Source of the DNA: an uncultured Lachnospiraceae bacterium
GTDB lineage: Bacteria; Bacillota; Clostridia; Lachnospirales; Lachnospiraceae
NCBI GenBank assembly: GCA_934401915.1
Contig: CAKRSV010000007.1
Coordinates: forward strand, 62,001-126,000
Length of the DNA: 64,000 nucleotides
Direction: 5' to 3'
Both the position numbers and the translations under genes were made by a program. Under the pieces are notes generated by a model. That model saw only the letters and a list, made by a program, of their open reading frames with translations, was not told where the DNA came from and did not search any database. This document shows positions 52,087 to 60,972 of the stretch, in pieces; within the stretch, counting starts at the first letter, position 1; each line of letters begins with the position of its first letter.

Positions 52087-52130
52087 GTCTCAAAAATGCT
52101 CCCCGGCACGCCGGGAAGCATTTTTGAGAC
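52087..52130 (-). terminator. Hairpin between the 136-residue gene and radA
   Basis: A 20-position stem (GTCTCAAAAATGCTCCCCGG against CCGGGAAGCATTTTTGAGAC, one mismatch) ends the clpC-side transcript. The T run lies within the stem. A separate radA promoter was not identified, so partial read-through is possible. Confidence 0.65.
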
Positions 52131-52151
52131 CTGATTATTTAACCGTTCCGT

Positions 52152-52562
52152 CTATTTTACGATCTTCACCGGCACTTCTCCGGCTCCTTTCAGTTCAATG
52201 CTGAAGCTGAGCTTGCCACCCAGGTTGGTCTTCATCTTACCCACATTGACGTCGTCCACATACACGCGGTACTCGGTGTCGTCCTCCAGACCTACCGTGA
52301 TCTGCGCATCCTCCGCGCCCTCCACGATAAAACTCACACCGTTCTCCGTCTCCTTAAACTCTTTCACACTGGTTCCCGGCTCGGATTCATAGGCAAACAT
52401 CCCGTTCTTTTCCAGCTTGGTGAGCTCTTCGAAGGTTTTCACCTTATAGAGGTTCCCCTCATGCTCGTAATCCTCCAGTTTGGTCTTTTTGTCCAGCGTG
52501 TAATCACCGAAACTGAGTGATCCGTCTGTCTCTGTGCGCAGCAACTCTTTTACTACAGCCAT
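52152..52562 (-). CDS. Conserved Lachnospiraceae protein of unknown function
   Basis: The 136-residue soluble protein (MAVVKELLRTETDGSLSFGD..., ending GAGEVPVKIVK) is mostly beta and acidic. Similar proteins in Clostridia are sometimes labelled 'endosialidase catalytic beta chain', a name I consider unsupported: there is no sialidase motif. A central segment YESEPGTSVKEFKETENGVS and a C-terminal TNLGGKLSFSIEL stand out. AGGAGG precedes the ATG. It begins 28 nt after clpC. Confidence 0.8.
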   Translation of the reverse strand: MAVVKELLRTETDGSLSFGDYTLDKKTKLEDYEHEGNLYKVKTFEELTKLEKNGMFAYESEPGTSVKEFKETENGVSFIVEGAEDAQITVGLEDDTEYRVYVDDVNVGKMKTNLGGKLSFSIELKGAGEVPVKIVK

Positions 52563-52590
52563 TTTACTTTCCTCCTAGGTTTTTTATTGT

Positions 52591-55053
52591 TTATCCGTTC
52601 TGCGGATCTTCCTTCTTTACATGAAAAACAATCTTCTGATTCTTCCACCCCACGGTGACTTTGTCCCCGCGTTTCACTCTTCCAGAAAGGATCTCCTCCG
52701 CCAGGGAATCCTCGATCTCCGACTGGATCGCTCTCCGAAGCGGTCTTGCGCCCATCTTGGCGTCCATGTGCTTCTCGACCAGATGCTCCTTGACTGTCTG
52801 GCTGACCGTCAGATGGATATCCATCTGCTTGAGACAGCGCTTTGCCAGATTGGCGCTGAGCAGGGTGATGATCTGCTTCATATCTTCTTTGTTCAGCGGA
52901 TGGAATACCATGATCTCATCGATACGGTTGATAAATTCCGGCTTAAACAGCCTCTTTACCTCCTCCATCACGTTTGCCTTCATCTTTTCATAGCTCTGTT
53001 TCTCTGTCTCTCCCGAACCAAAGCCAAGGTTCTTAGGCTCCACGATGCGCTGTGCCCCCGCATTGGAGGTCATGATCAGGATCGTGTTCTTGAAGCTGAC
53101 CTTACGCCCCTTGGAATCGGTGATATGTCCGTCGTCCAGCACCTGCAGCAGGACATTGAACACGTCCGGATGCGCTTTCTCGATCTCGTCAAAAAGCACC
53201 ACCGAATAGGGGTTCCTTCTGACCTTCTCCGAGAGCTGACCTCCCTCGTCAAATCCGACATAGCCCGGAGGGGATCCGATCATCTTGGAGACGGAATGTC
53301 CTTCCATATACTCTGACATATCTACCCGGATCAGAGCATTTTCCGATCCAAACATCGCTTCCGCCAGCGCCTTGCTCAGCTCCGTCTTGCCGACACCGGT
53401 CGGTCCCAGGAACAGGAACGATCCGATCGGTCTGTTTGGATCCTGCAGTCCAACTCTTCCCCGTCGCATAGCCCTTGCGATCGCAGTGACTGCCTCGTCC
53501 TGTCCGATCACACGCTTATGCAGGATCGACTCCAGCTTGAGCAGTCTTTCGCTCTCTTTTTCTGCCAGCTTCTTCACTGGGATCTTCGTCCAAAGTGCCA
53601 CGACCTCTGCCACTTCGTTTTCGTCCACCACGTACGCCTGCTTTTCTTCCTGCTTCTGCACGCGCTTCTGAAGCCGCTCGAATTTCTTTACATACTCATC
53701 CTGCGTCCGTCTCAGCTCTGCCGCCTGCGTGAAGGCTTCCATTCGTATCGATTTCTCGATCTGCACATCGAGCGCCTCGATCTCATCTGCCAGCTCCTGC
53801 AGTTTATCGGGCTGTTTTGGCGTCTTGAGCCGGACTGCCGCCGCTGCCTCATCGATCAGATCGATCGCCTTATCCGGCAGGTTTCTGTCGTTGATATAGC
53901 GCGTAGACAACGCCACGGCTGCCTTGATGGCGTCCTCCGTGATCGTCACGCGGTGATGTTCCTCGTATCGGGATACGATGCCGCGCAGGATGTCCTCTGC
54001 CTCCTCAGGCGTCGGTTCTTCCACTGTTACCGGCTGGAAACGTCTCTCCAGCGCTGCGTCTTTTTCCACATACTTCCGGTATTCCGCGATGGTGGTCGCC
54101 CCGATCAGCTGGATCTCTCCTCTTGCCAGTGACGGCTTCAGGATGTTGGAGGCGTCGATAGCACCCTCCGCGCCGCCTGCGCCGATGATCGTGTGCAGCT
54201 CATCCAGAAAGAGAATAATCTGCCCATCGTCGATGACTTCCTTTACCACCCGTTTAATGCGTTCCTCAAATTCTCCACGGTACTTGCTTCCCGCTACCAT
54301 GCCGGACAGATCCAGCGTCAGCACACGCTTATTCTGCACCGTGAACGGAACCTCGCCTGCGACAATGCGCAACGCAAGTCCTTCCACGACCGCCGTCTTT
54401 CCGACGCCGGGTTCTCCCACCAGACAGGGATTGTTTTTCGTTCTTCTGCTGAGGATCTGGATCACTCTTGTGATCTCTGCCTCTCTTCCGATCACCGGAT
54501 CCAGCTTTCCATCCCTGGCAAGCGCGGTCAAGTCGCGGCTGTACTGCTCCAGCGTGGAGGTTCCGCCCTGCTTGCGGCCCTGCTTGCGTCCGAGATCCTC
54601 TTTATAAAGAGAAGCATCCTCGCCCATGGCTACCAGCACATCCACATACAGCTTCTGAACCGATGCGCCCATAGCCTCCAGCAGGCGGACGGCAACATTT
54701 TCCCCTTCCCTGAGGATGGCAAGCAGCATATGCTCCGTTCCGGTCTTTTCACTCTTAAAGCGCTCTGCCTGCCGGTGTGCCTCGTCCAGTATGTTCTGGG
54801 CTCTCGGAGAAAAGCCGTCTCTCTCTGCGATCAGCACCGAACTCTCCGGCACGATCAGGTCTTTTATCATATCTTTTACTTTATCTGCTTCTATTCCATG
54901 TTTCTTCAGTACCGCAGCCGCTACTCCGGTATCCTCCCGAAGCAGTCCCAGGAGCAGATGCTCACTTCCTACATAGCTCTGGTGCAGACTTCTCGCTGCC
55001 TTCTCTGCCAGTACCAGGGCTGTCTTTGCCTTATCTGTAAATTGTGGCTGCAT
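52591..55053 (-). CDS. clpC: ATP-dependent Clp protease ATP-binding subunit ClpC
   Basis: ClpC (820 residues from this start) unfolds proteins for ClpP. It has the N-domain repeats (FTDKAKTALVLAEKAARSL), D1 ATPase with Walker A GEPGVGKTA, an M-domain coiled coil (LRRTQDEYVKKFERLQKRVQ), and D2 ATPase with Walker A GPTGVGKTEL. No CtsR, McsA or McsB gene is adjacent, unlike in Bacillus; a GntR-type regulator gene takes that place. Met5 (55053) fits the AGGA spacing better than Met1 (55065), whose ribosome binding site would touch the ATG. Confidence 0.95.
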   Translation of the reverse strand: MQPQFTDKAKTALVLAEKAARSLHQSYVGSEHLLLGLLREDTGVAAAVLKKHGIEADKVKDMIKDLIVPESSVLIAERDGFSPRAQNILDEAHRQAERFKSEKTGTEHMLLAILREGENVAVRLLEAMGASVQKLYVDVLVAMGEDASLYKEDLGRKQGRKQGGTSTLEQYSRDLTALARDGKLDPVIGREAEITRVIQILSRRTKNNPCLVGEPGVGKTAVVEGLALRIVAGEVPFTVQNKRVLTLDLSGMVAGSKYRGEFEERIKRVVKEVIDDGQIILFLDELHTIIGAGGAEGAIDASNILKPSLARGEIQLIGATTIAEYRKYVEKDAALERRFQPVTVEEPTPEEAEDILRGIVSRYEEHHRVTITEDAIKAAVALSTRYINDRNLPDKAIDLIDEAAAAVRLKTPKQPDKLQELADEIEALDVQIEKSIRMEAFTQAAELRRTQDEYVKKFERLQKRVQKQEEKQAYVVDENEVAEVVALWTKIPVKKLAEKESERLLKLESILHKRVIGQDEAVTAIARAMRRGRVGLQDPNRPIGSFLFLGPTGVGKTELSKALAEAMFGSENALIRVDMSEYMEGHSVSKMIGSPPGYVGFDEGGQLSEKVRRNPYSVVLFDEIEKAHPDVFNVLLQVLDDGHITDSKGRKVSFKNTILIMTSNAGAQRIVEPKNLGFGSGETEKQSYEKMKANVMEEVKRLFKPEFINRIDEIMVFHPLNKEDMKQIITLLSANLAKRCLKQMDIHLTVSQTVKEHLVEKHMDAKMGARPLRRAIQSEIEDSLAEEILSGRVKRGDKVTVGWKNQKIVFHVKKEDPQNG

Positions 55054-55090
55054 TCTGTCTCTCATTCCTTTCCATTGTTCTCATAGATTC

Positions 55091-55468
55091 TCACTCGATC
55101 CTGTCGTACTCATCATAAATTTCATCTATAAGAGCATGCACTTCTTCTCTGGAAATATTCTTACAGCTTGCTTTTGCAAGGGTGACCAGAAGATCCCTGC
55201 GGATCTCTTCAAGCGCCTGCAGCTGGTCCGCATCGACGCAGATCATCGCGCCTCTCCGGCGGTCCATCTTGACATACCCCTCCTGTCGCAGAACGGTGTA
55301 CGCCTTGTTGACCGTGTGCATATTGATGCCGATATTGTCTGCAAGCTGTCTCACGGAAGGCAGGCTGTCTCCCTCCCGGAACTGTGAAGTTGCGATCCCC
55401 AGAATGATCTGGTTGCGAAGCTGCATATACAATGCCTCGTCGCTGTTAAAGTCTATCTCGATAATCAT
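55091..55468 (-). CDS. GntR-family (YtrA-like) transcriptional regulator
   Basis: The 125-residue protein has a winged helix (LYMQLRNQIILGIATSQFREG, LPSVRQLADNIGINMHTVNKAY) and a short C-terminal helical segment, the size of the YtrA subfamily. Its gene begins 11 nt after the SH3-protein gene and ends just before clpC, so all three are probably one transcript. Small YtrA-type regulators usually repress their own operon; here that would include clpC. The site before the ATG is weak. Confidence 0.92.
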   Translation of the reverse strand: MIIEIDFNSDEALYMQLRNQIILGIATSQFREGDSLPSVRQLADNIGINMHTVNKAYTVLRQEGYVKMDRRRGAMICVDADQLQALEEIRRDLLVTLAKASCKNISREEVHALIDEIYDEYDRIE

Positions 55469-55479
55469 GTTCTGTCTTT

Positions 55480-56835
55480 TTATAAGTCCTTGTCATCCAT
55501 ATTCAAAAACTCAAACTCAAAGTCATCGTCGTCCAGAAGGAAGTTCTTCGCTTTCTTTCTCGGTGCCGGTGCCGGCGTCGGCTTTGCTGCCGGTTCCTCC
55601 TCCTGATAGGACACCTCCGGCATCTCTGTCCTGCGCGGTCTGCGTCCTTCGCGCTCCGGTCTTCTCTCCTCTGCCGGTTCCTCTGTCCGTGCAGATCTTC
55701 TCTCCGGTCTGCGCTCCGGCTTTCTCGTTCTCACATCCGGCACAGGCTCTTCTTCGTCCTCATCGGACTCATCGGACTCTTCAATCGCTCTGCGCGCTCT
55801 CGCCGTCCTTTTCGGCTCGGGCTCATAAATCTCCGGCTCATCCTCTGCGTCCTCCGCATCCTCTTCGTCTTCGTATTCCTCATAGTAATAGGAATTGCGC
55901 AGCTTGATGATGAGAACGGCGACTGCCACCATCAGAAGTGTGATGACCACAGCAAGGACAATGATCACAACCCGCTGCTTTACAACGGTCTGCGCATTGG
56001 TCTTCTCATTCTGGCTCTGGGCATGCGCTGCCGCCAGCACCTCTTCCAGCTTCTGGCGGGTGCCTTCGACATTATCGTACAGATACCAGAAATAATTGCC
56101 TTCCTCGTCTGTCGTGTAGACCACTTCATAATCGTTGTTTTCCGGTTCCTGCGGCTCCTGCGGCGTCTCCTCCTGCGGTGCTTCTTCCTCCACAGGCTCC
56201 TCCACGGGAACCATCTCTCCAAGCGTGACCAGATCGGAACGCACGAAACCGGTCTTCTCGGCTCCGTTGCTTCCTGTAAATGTCACATAATACCAGGTCT
56301 TTCCGTTGCTTCCTGCCGACTGTCCGCTGACGACCATCTGGGTATTCTGGGCAACCGACTCCACGACACTGTCGTTCGTGGACGGTGCTGTCCGCACCTT
56401 AGCCGCCTGCACGGAAACACTTGCATACTGCGCATCCATCGCCGTCTCTGCGGCTGTCGTCGCGCCGCCTGCCGCACTGGTATCTGCCGTCGCCGCAACC
56501 GTGCTCTGTGAAGCATCGCCGCCGTCTCCATCCTTATTGACCAGATCAGCGCGCACATATCCGGTTGTATCTCCATCCACCTTCACTTTATACCACGCCG
56601 TTCCGGCGGAATCTGTCACCTCTTCCAGGATCGTGATCGCCGCGTCCTTTGCCGCGCTTCCGACCACCTCGCTCGCCGTGCTTGCCTCTTTTCTCACCTT
56701 GGCAGACTCCACTGCCACCTTTCCGGTAGAATCAGCCAGACCGACGATCCCGCTGATCCAGAAGCATCCCGCAAAAAGAATTGCTGCGATCGCTCCTTTG
56801 CCAGCCTTTCTCAAATCCCATCTCTTGTATTTCAT
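55480..56835 (-). CDS. Membrane protein with two external SH3 domains and a charged cytoplasmic tail
   Basis: The 451-residue protein has an N-terminal signal-anchor (GAIAAILFAGCFWISGIVG), two bacterial SH3 (SH3b) domains (residues about 35-100 and 140-205), a Pro/Glu linker (EEPVEEEAPQEETPQEPQEP), a second membrane helix near 298-320 (VVIIVLAVVITLLMVAVAVL) and a ~130-residue tail of alternating acidic and arginine-rich blocks ending in FLNMDDKDL. SH3b domains bind peptidoglycan, so it could link the wall to the cytoplasm. Start 56835 has GGAGG. It is unlike anything I can name. Confidence 0.85.
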   Translation of the reverse strand: MKYKRWDLRKAGKGAIAAILFAGCFWISGIVGLADSTGKVAVESAKVRKEASTASEVVGSAAKDAAITILEEVTDSAGTAWYKVKVDGDTTGYVRADLVNKDGDGGDASQSTVAATADTSAAGGATTAAETAMDAQYASVSVQAAKVRTAPSTNDSVVESVAQNTQMVVSGQSAGSNGKTWYYVTFTGSNGAEKTGFVRSDLVTLGEMVPVEEPVEEEAPQEETPQEPQEPENNDYEVVYTTDEEGNYFWYLYDNVEGTRQKLEEVLAAAHAQSQNEKTNAQTVVKQRVVIIVLAVVITLLMVAVAVLIIKLRNSYYYEEYEDEEDAEDAEDEPEIYEPEPKRTARARRAIEESDESDEDEEEPVPDVRTRKPERRPERRSARTEEPAEERRPEREGRRPRRTEMPEVSYQEEEPAAKPTPAPAPRKKAKNFLLDDDDFEFEFLNMDDKDL

Positions 56836-56866
56836 TATAACCTCCATAACCAGACTTCTACGCCGT

Positions 56867-57355
56867 CTACCGGCTTCTGTAAAAGCGCTTCTCTCCGTCT
56901 TCCGCAGCCGGGCGTTCCAGACTGTAGCCCGAAACATTGGCACTCCGCTGCATACGGATCTCGTTTTCAAGATCTCTGTGGTAGTTCATCTCACAGCGAT
57001 GGCAGAATCTGCCGCTGCGGATACTTGCGCCACACCGCTCACACTTGAGGAACGCCTTGGAATTGGCTGCGATCTCCAGCCTCGATTCCTTGAGCATATC
57101 GCGGATCGCGTGCTGCGATACCCCGGTCGCGCCGGAAACCTGCGCCGCCGTCGCCCCCTCGTGCTTTTCCAGGTAGTTTCTCACCTTGCCGTAGTCGTCA
57201 TACGCCACATAACGGCAGTCTTCACATTCGTATTCTCCTACGCCCTTAAACACCATGATCCCGCCGCACTGCGGGCAGATCGTTGGTCTGTTGTAATTGC
57301 GTATCTCCATGTATTCCTTGCGGAAATTTTCTACTTTTTCAGCTTTCGATGCCAT
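56867..57355 (-). CDS. Zinc-ribbon/helix-turn-helix protein
   Basis: The 162-residue protein has a zinc ribbon (CPQC 27-30, CEDC 44-47), a helix-turn-helix-like middle (LEKHEGATAAQVSGATGVSQHAIRDML) and a second cysteine cluster (CERC ... CHRC). The layout resembles the YvyF-type proteins found in flagellar operons, but no flagellar gene is near. It lies 41 nt after purD and 31 nt before the SH3 gene. A DNA-binding or adaptor role is likely. Confidence 0.82.
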   Translation of the reverse strand: MASKAEKVENFRKEYMEIRNYNRPTICPQCGGIMVFKGVGEYECEDCRYVAYDDYGKVRNYLEKHEGATAAQVSGATGVSQHAIRDMLKESRLEIAANSKAFLKCERCGASIRSGRFCHRCEMNYHRDLENEIRMQRSANVSGYSLERPAAEDGEKRFYRSR

Positions 57356-57396
57356 ACTTCTCTGCTCCCTTCCGCAAACTCACAAGTCGAAATTTC

Positions 57397-58668
57397 CTAT
57401 GCCTCGTCGATCGCCTTCCCGATATCCGTCCTCATATATTTGTTTTCAAAGTCCACCCATTTTGTCGCTTCGTAGGCGTTTGCCCTCGCCTCCTTCAGCG
57501 TCGCTCCCGTCGCCGTCACGCCGAGCACCCGCCCGCCGTTCGTGACGATATCCTGCCCGTTCTGCTTTGTCCCGGCATGGAAACAGTAATAGCCTTCCTT
57601 GCCTTCAAAGTTTTCCAGACCATTGATCACAAAGCCCTTTTCATAAGCTACCGGATATCCCTTCGACGCCAGAACCACGCAGACCGCCGCGTTGTCCTCA
57701 AACTGCAGGTCGATCTGATCCAGCGTTCCGTCGATACACGCCTCCATCACATCGATGATGTCGTTTTTCATTCTCGGCAGTACCACCTGTGCCTCCGGAT
57801 CTCCGAAGCGCGCATTGTACTCCAGCACCCTCGGTCCCTTGTCCGTGAGCATCAGCCCGAAGAAGATCACGCCCTTGAACGGTCGTCCCTCGGCAGCCAT
57901 CGCATCCACGGTCGCCTGATAGATATATTTCTGGCAGAAATCATCCACCTCTTTGGTATAAAACGGGCTGGGAGAAAAGTTTCCCATTCCGCCGGTATTC
58001 AATCCCTGATCGCCGTCCAGCGCACGCTTGTGATCCTGCGCCGAGGACATGATCCTGATCGTCTTTCCGTCTACGAACGACAGCACAGAAACCTCGCGGC
58101 CGGTCATAAACTCCTCGATCACCATCCGGTTTCCCGCCGTTCCGAATTTCTTGTCTTCCATGATCGTGCGCACGCCCTCTTTTGCCTCTTCCAGCGTCTC
58201 GCAGATCAGCACGCCCTTCCCGAGCGCCAGCCCGTCTGCCTTGAGCACGATCGGGAACTGCGCGTTCTCCAGATAGGCGAGCGCCTTCTCCGGGTCGTCA
58301 AAATTCTCATACGCCGCCGTTGGTATCTGATATTTCTTCATCAGATCCTTGGAAAAAGCCTTGCTTCCTTCCAGGATCGCCGCATTCTTTCTCGGTCCGA
58401 ATACGCGGAGCCCTGCCGCCTCCATCTCGTCTACCAGACCGCCTACCAGCGGATCATCCATTCCTACGATCGTCAGGTCGATCTGCTTTTCCTTCGCAAA
58501 AGCGACCAGCTTATCGAACTCCATAGCCCCTATCGGCACGCACTCGGCAATCTGCCCGATCCCCGCGTTTCCGGGCGCACAGTAGATTTTCTGAACCCTC
58601 GGACTCTTTGCCACGCTGGTGGCTATCGCATGCTCTCTTCCGCCGCTTCCTACGATCAATACTTTCAT
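57397..58668 (-). CDS. purD: Phosphoribosylamine--glycine ligase
   Basis: PurD (423 residues) joins phosphoribosylamine and glycine using ATP to give GAR, the second step of purine synthesis. It has the family N-terminus MKVLIVGSGGREHAIA, the ATP-grasp region with NTGGMGNFSPSP, and EYNARFGDPEAQVVLPR, a metal-binding signature. Start 58668 has GAGGAACGAC; the upstream open frame overlaps purN and is not used. It is the last pur gene of the purE-M-N-D run. Confidence 0.97.
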   Translation of the reverse strand: MKVLIVGSGGREHAIATSVAKSPRVQKIYCAPGNAGIGQIAECVPIGAMEFDKLVAFAKEKQIDLTIVGMDDPLVGGLVDEMEAAGLRVFGPRKNAAILEGSKAFSKDLMKKYQIPTAAYENFDDPEKALAYLENAQFPIVLKADGLALGKGVLICETLEEAKEGVRTIMEDKKFGTAGNRMVIEEFMTGREVSVLSFVDGKTIRIMSSAQDHKRALDGDQGLNTGGMGNFSPSPFYTKEVDDFCQKYIYQATVDAMAAEGRPFKGVIFFGLMLTDKGPRVLEYNARFGDPEAQVVLPRMKNDIIDVMEACIDGTLDQIDLQFEDNAAVCVVLASKGYPVAYEKGFVINGLENFEGKEGYYCFHAGTKQNGQDIVTNGGRVLGVTATGATLKEARANAYEATKWVDFENKYMRTDIGKAIDEA

Positions 58669-58700
58669 GTCGTTCCTCATTTCCGCCTCTCCGGCCTGCT

Positions 58701-59333
58701 CTATTCTTCCGTCTCGATCCTTACTCTGCCGTCCTGCACGGTCACGCTCCCATTGGCAAGCAGATTGACCGCCCAGGGAAGGATCACCCACTCTGCCTCT
58801 TCCATCACGCGTCTTTGCAGGGTTTCCGGGGTATCGTTCTCCCGCACCTCCACTGCCTTCTGCATCAGGATCGGTCCGGTATCGGTTCCCTCGTCGACAA
58901 AATGGACGGTGGCGCCCGTGACCTTCACGCCCCGTCTGAGCGCCGCCTCATGCACCTTCAGCCCATAGTACCCGGTTCCGCAGAACGAAGGGATCAGGGA
59001 CGGATGGATATTGATGATCCGGTTCTCGTAACGGCGGATCAGCTCCGGCGGAATTACCACAAGGAAACCTGCCAGAACGATCAGATCCGGTCTGGTCTCC
59101 TCCACCGCCTGCAGAAGCGCCTCGTTAAACTGTTCTCTGTCTTTGTAATCTTTCGGGGATACGCACACGGCATCGATCCCTGCCGCGGCGGCGCGCTCCA
59201 GCGCATACGCCCCTCTGTTGTTGCTGATCACGCGCACGATCTCCGTGTTTAGGATCAGTCCTTTATCGATTCCGTCGAGGATCGCCTGCAGATTGGTTCC
59301 CCCTCCGGATACGCATACCACTACTCTGAACAT
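58701..59333 (-). CDS. purN: Phosphoribosylglycinamide formyltransferase
   Basis: PurN (210 residues) transfers formyl from 10-formyltetrahydrofolate to GAR. It shows the N-terminal VVCVSGGGTNLQAILDGI, the NIHPSLIPSF catalytic motif (Asn-His) and the conserved Asp in HFVDEGTDTGPILMQ. AGGAAGAAGAG precedes the ATG. It begins 15 nt after purM. Confidence 0.97.
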   Translation of the reverse strand: MFRVVVCVSGGGTNLQAILDGIDKGLILNTEIVRVISNNRGAYALERAAAAGIDAVCVSPKDYKDREQFNEALLQAVEETRPDLIVLAGFLVVIPPELIRRYENRIINIHPSLIPSFCGTGYYGLKVHEAALRRGVKVTGATVHFVDEGTDTGPILMQKAVEVRENDTPETLQRRVMEEAEWVILPWAVNLLANGSVTVQDGRVRIETEE

Positions 59334-59348
59334 CGCTCTTCTTCCTGT

Positions 59349-60374
59349 CTATTTGATGATTACCTCTTTGGCTCCTTCGATCACGCTGCCTACCGCATAC
59401 GCCTGCTCTCCTGCACCTTTGAGTGCCTCGAGCGTTTTCTCCGCATCCTCCGGCGCAACCGCAAGGATCATACCGAGTCCCATATTGTAGGTGTTGTACA
59501 TCATTTTCTCTTCCAGATTGCCCTTGCTCTGCAGGAGCTTAAAGATCGGGAGCACCGGATAACTGTCCTTCTCGATCTGTGCGCTGACGCCATCCGGCAG
59601 CATTCTGGGAATGTTCTCATAGAAACCGCCGCCTGTGATATGGCTGCAACCCTTGATCGTCACGCCTGCGTCCTTCACGCTCTTTAAAGCGTTCACATAG
59701 ATCCTGGTCGGCACGATCAGCGCCTCTCCCAGCGTCGTGCCCAGCTCCTCATAATAGGTGTCCAGGCTTTCCTTCGTCATCTCAAACACCTTGCGCACCA
59801 GCGAAAAGCCGTTGCTGTGCACACCGGTCGAAGCGATTCCGATCAGGACGTCTCCCGCCTTGATATTCTCCCCGGTGATCAGATCCTTCTCGTCCACTAC
59901 GCCCACGGCAAAGCCTGCCAGATCGTACTCGTCCTCCGGCATCAGTCCCGGATGCTCTGCCGTCTCGCCGCCGATCAGCGCCGCGCCTGCCTGCCTGCAG
60001 CCTTCTGCCACACCCTTGACGATCGTTGCGATCTTCTCCGGATAGTTCTTGCCACAGGCTATGTAGTCCAGGAAAAACAGCGGTTCGCCGCCCGCGCAGA
60101 CCACGTCGTTGACGCACATTGCCACGCAGTCGATCCCCACGGTGTCATGTTTATCCATCAGAAACGCCAGCTTGATCTTCGTTCCCACGCCGTCCGTTCC
60201 GGACAGGAGCACCGGTTTCTCCATCTCTTTGATCTTTTCCATTGAAAAGGCTCCCGAAAAGCCTCCCAGACCTCCAAGCACTTCCGGTCTCATCGTCTCC
60301 TTCACGTGCTTTTTCATCAACTCCACTGATTTGTAACCGGCTTCGATATCAACGCCCGCTGTCCTGTAATCCAT
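59349..60374 (-). CDS. purM: Phosphoribosylformylglycinamidine cyclo-ligase
   Basis: PurM (341 residues) closes the imidazole ring of AIR from FGAM and ATP. The family motifs [40 protein letters not shown] and [15 protein letters not shown] are present. GGAGG lies 7 nt before the ATG. It begins 21 nt after purE. Confidence 0.97.
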   Translation of the reverse strand: MDYRTAGVDIEAGYKSVELMKKHVKETMRPEVLGGLGGFSGAFSMEKIKEMEKPVLLSGTDGVGTKIKLAFLMDKHDTVGIDCVAMCVNDVVCAGGEPLFFLDYIACGKNYPEKIATIVKGVAEGCRQAGAALIGGETAEHPGLMPEDEYDLAGFAVGVVDEKDLITGENIKAGDVLIGIASTGVHSNGFSLVRKVFEMTKESLDTYYEELGTTLGEALIVPTRIYVNALKSVKDAGVTIKGCSHITGGGFYENIPRMLPDGVSAQIEKDSYPVLPIFKLLQSKGNLEEKMMYNTYNMGLGMILAVAPEDAEKTLEALKGAGEQAYAVGSVIEGAKEVIIK

Positions 60375-60395
60375 GATCTGTCCTCCAAAGTATAT

Positions 60396-60896
60396 TTAAT
60401 AGTTTTGATATCCGACTTCCTGCAGTCTCGCGTCCTTCTTCTGCACGCTCTCCTTCAGTCCCTCGGTGTAATCCTTCAATCTCTGCAAAAGCGCCTCGTC
60501 GGAGGTTGCCAGGATCTTTGCTGCAAGAATTCCTGCATTTTGTCCCCCGTTGATCGCTACCGTCGCAACCGGTATGCCGGATGGCATCTGCACAATAGAA
60601 TACAGCGAGTCCACACCGCCCAGATCCGAGGTCTTCATCGGGATCCCGATGACCGGCATCGGAAAGATCGCCGCGCACATTCCCGGCAGATGCGCAGCCT
60701 TGCCTGCACCTGCGATGATCACCTTAAACCCCTTCGCCTCTGCACTTTTTGCATACTCAAAGAAAATATCCGGCTCTCTATGTGCCGAAATGATCTTCAT
60801 CTCATAGGAAATCCCCAGTTCTTCCAGAATATCCGCCGCTTTCGCCATGACGGGCATATCGGAATCACTGCCCATCACAATACCGACCTGTGCCAT
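60396..60896 (-). CDS. purE: N5-carboxyaminoimidazole ribonucleotide mutase
   Basis: PurE (166 residues) converts N5-CAIR to CAIR. It has the class I signature GIVMGSDSDMPVM and SAHREPD with the catalytic histidine, then AGAGKAAHLPGMCAA. Start 60896 follows AGGAGG. It is first of the purE-purM-purN-purD operon. No PurK is in the window. Confidence 0.97.
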   Translation of the reverse strand: MAQVGIVMGSDSDMPVMAKAADILEELGISYEMKIISAHREPDIFFEYAKSAEAKGFKVIIAGAGKAAHLPGMCAAIFPMPVIGIPMKTSDLGGVDSLYSIVQMPSGIPVATVAINGGQNAGILAAKILATSDEALLQRLKDYTEGLKESVQKKDARLQEVGYQNY

Positions 60897-60942
60897 CTGT
60901 GTGTCCTCCTGACGTTGATTTAAGTTTTCTTCCACTTCTTAC

Positions 60943-60971
60943 AGTGTACTAAATTTTATTCTCCGGCGCAA
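60943..60971 (-). promoter_or_regulatory. Sigma-A promoter of the purE operon
   Basis: TTGCGC (60971-60966) and TACACT (60948-60943) with a 17-bp spacer on the minus strand, between the aminopeptidase gene and purE. The leader is about 40 nt and cannot hold a purine riboswitch. Confidence 0.55.
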
Positions 60972-60972
60972 C

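Noticed and set aside
57283..58968. 561-codon plus-strand open frame opposite purD
   Set aside because: purD on the minus strand has all family motifs. The plus frame is a GC-codon shadow.
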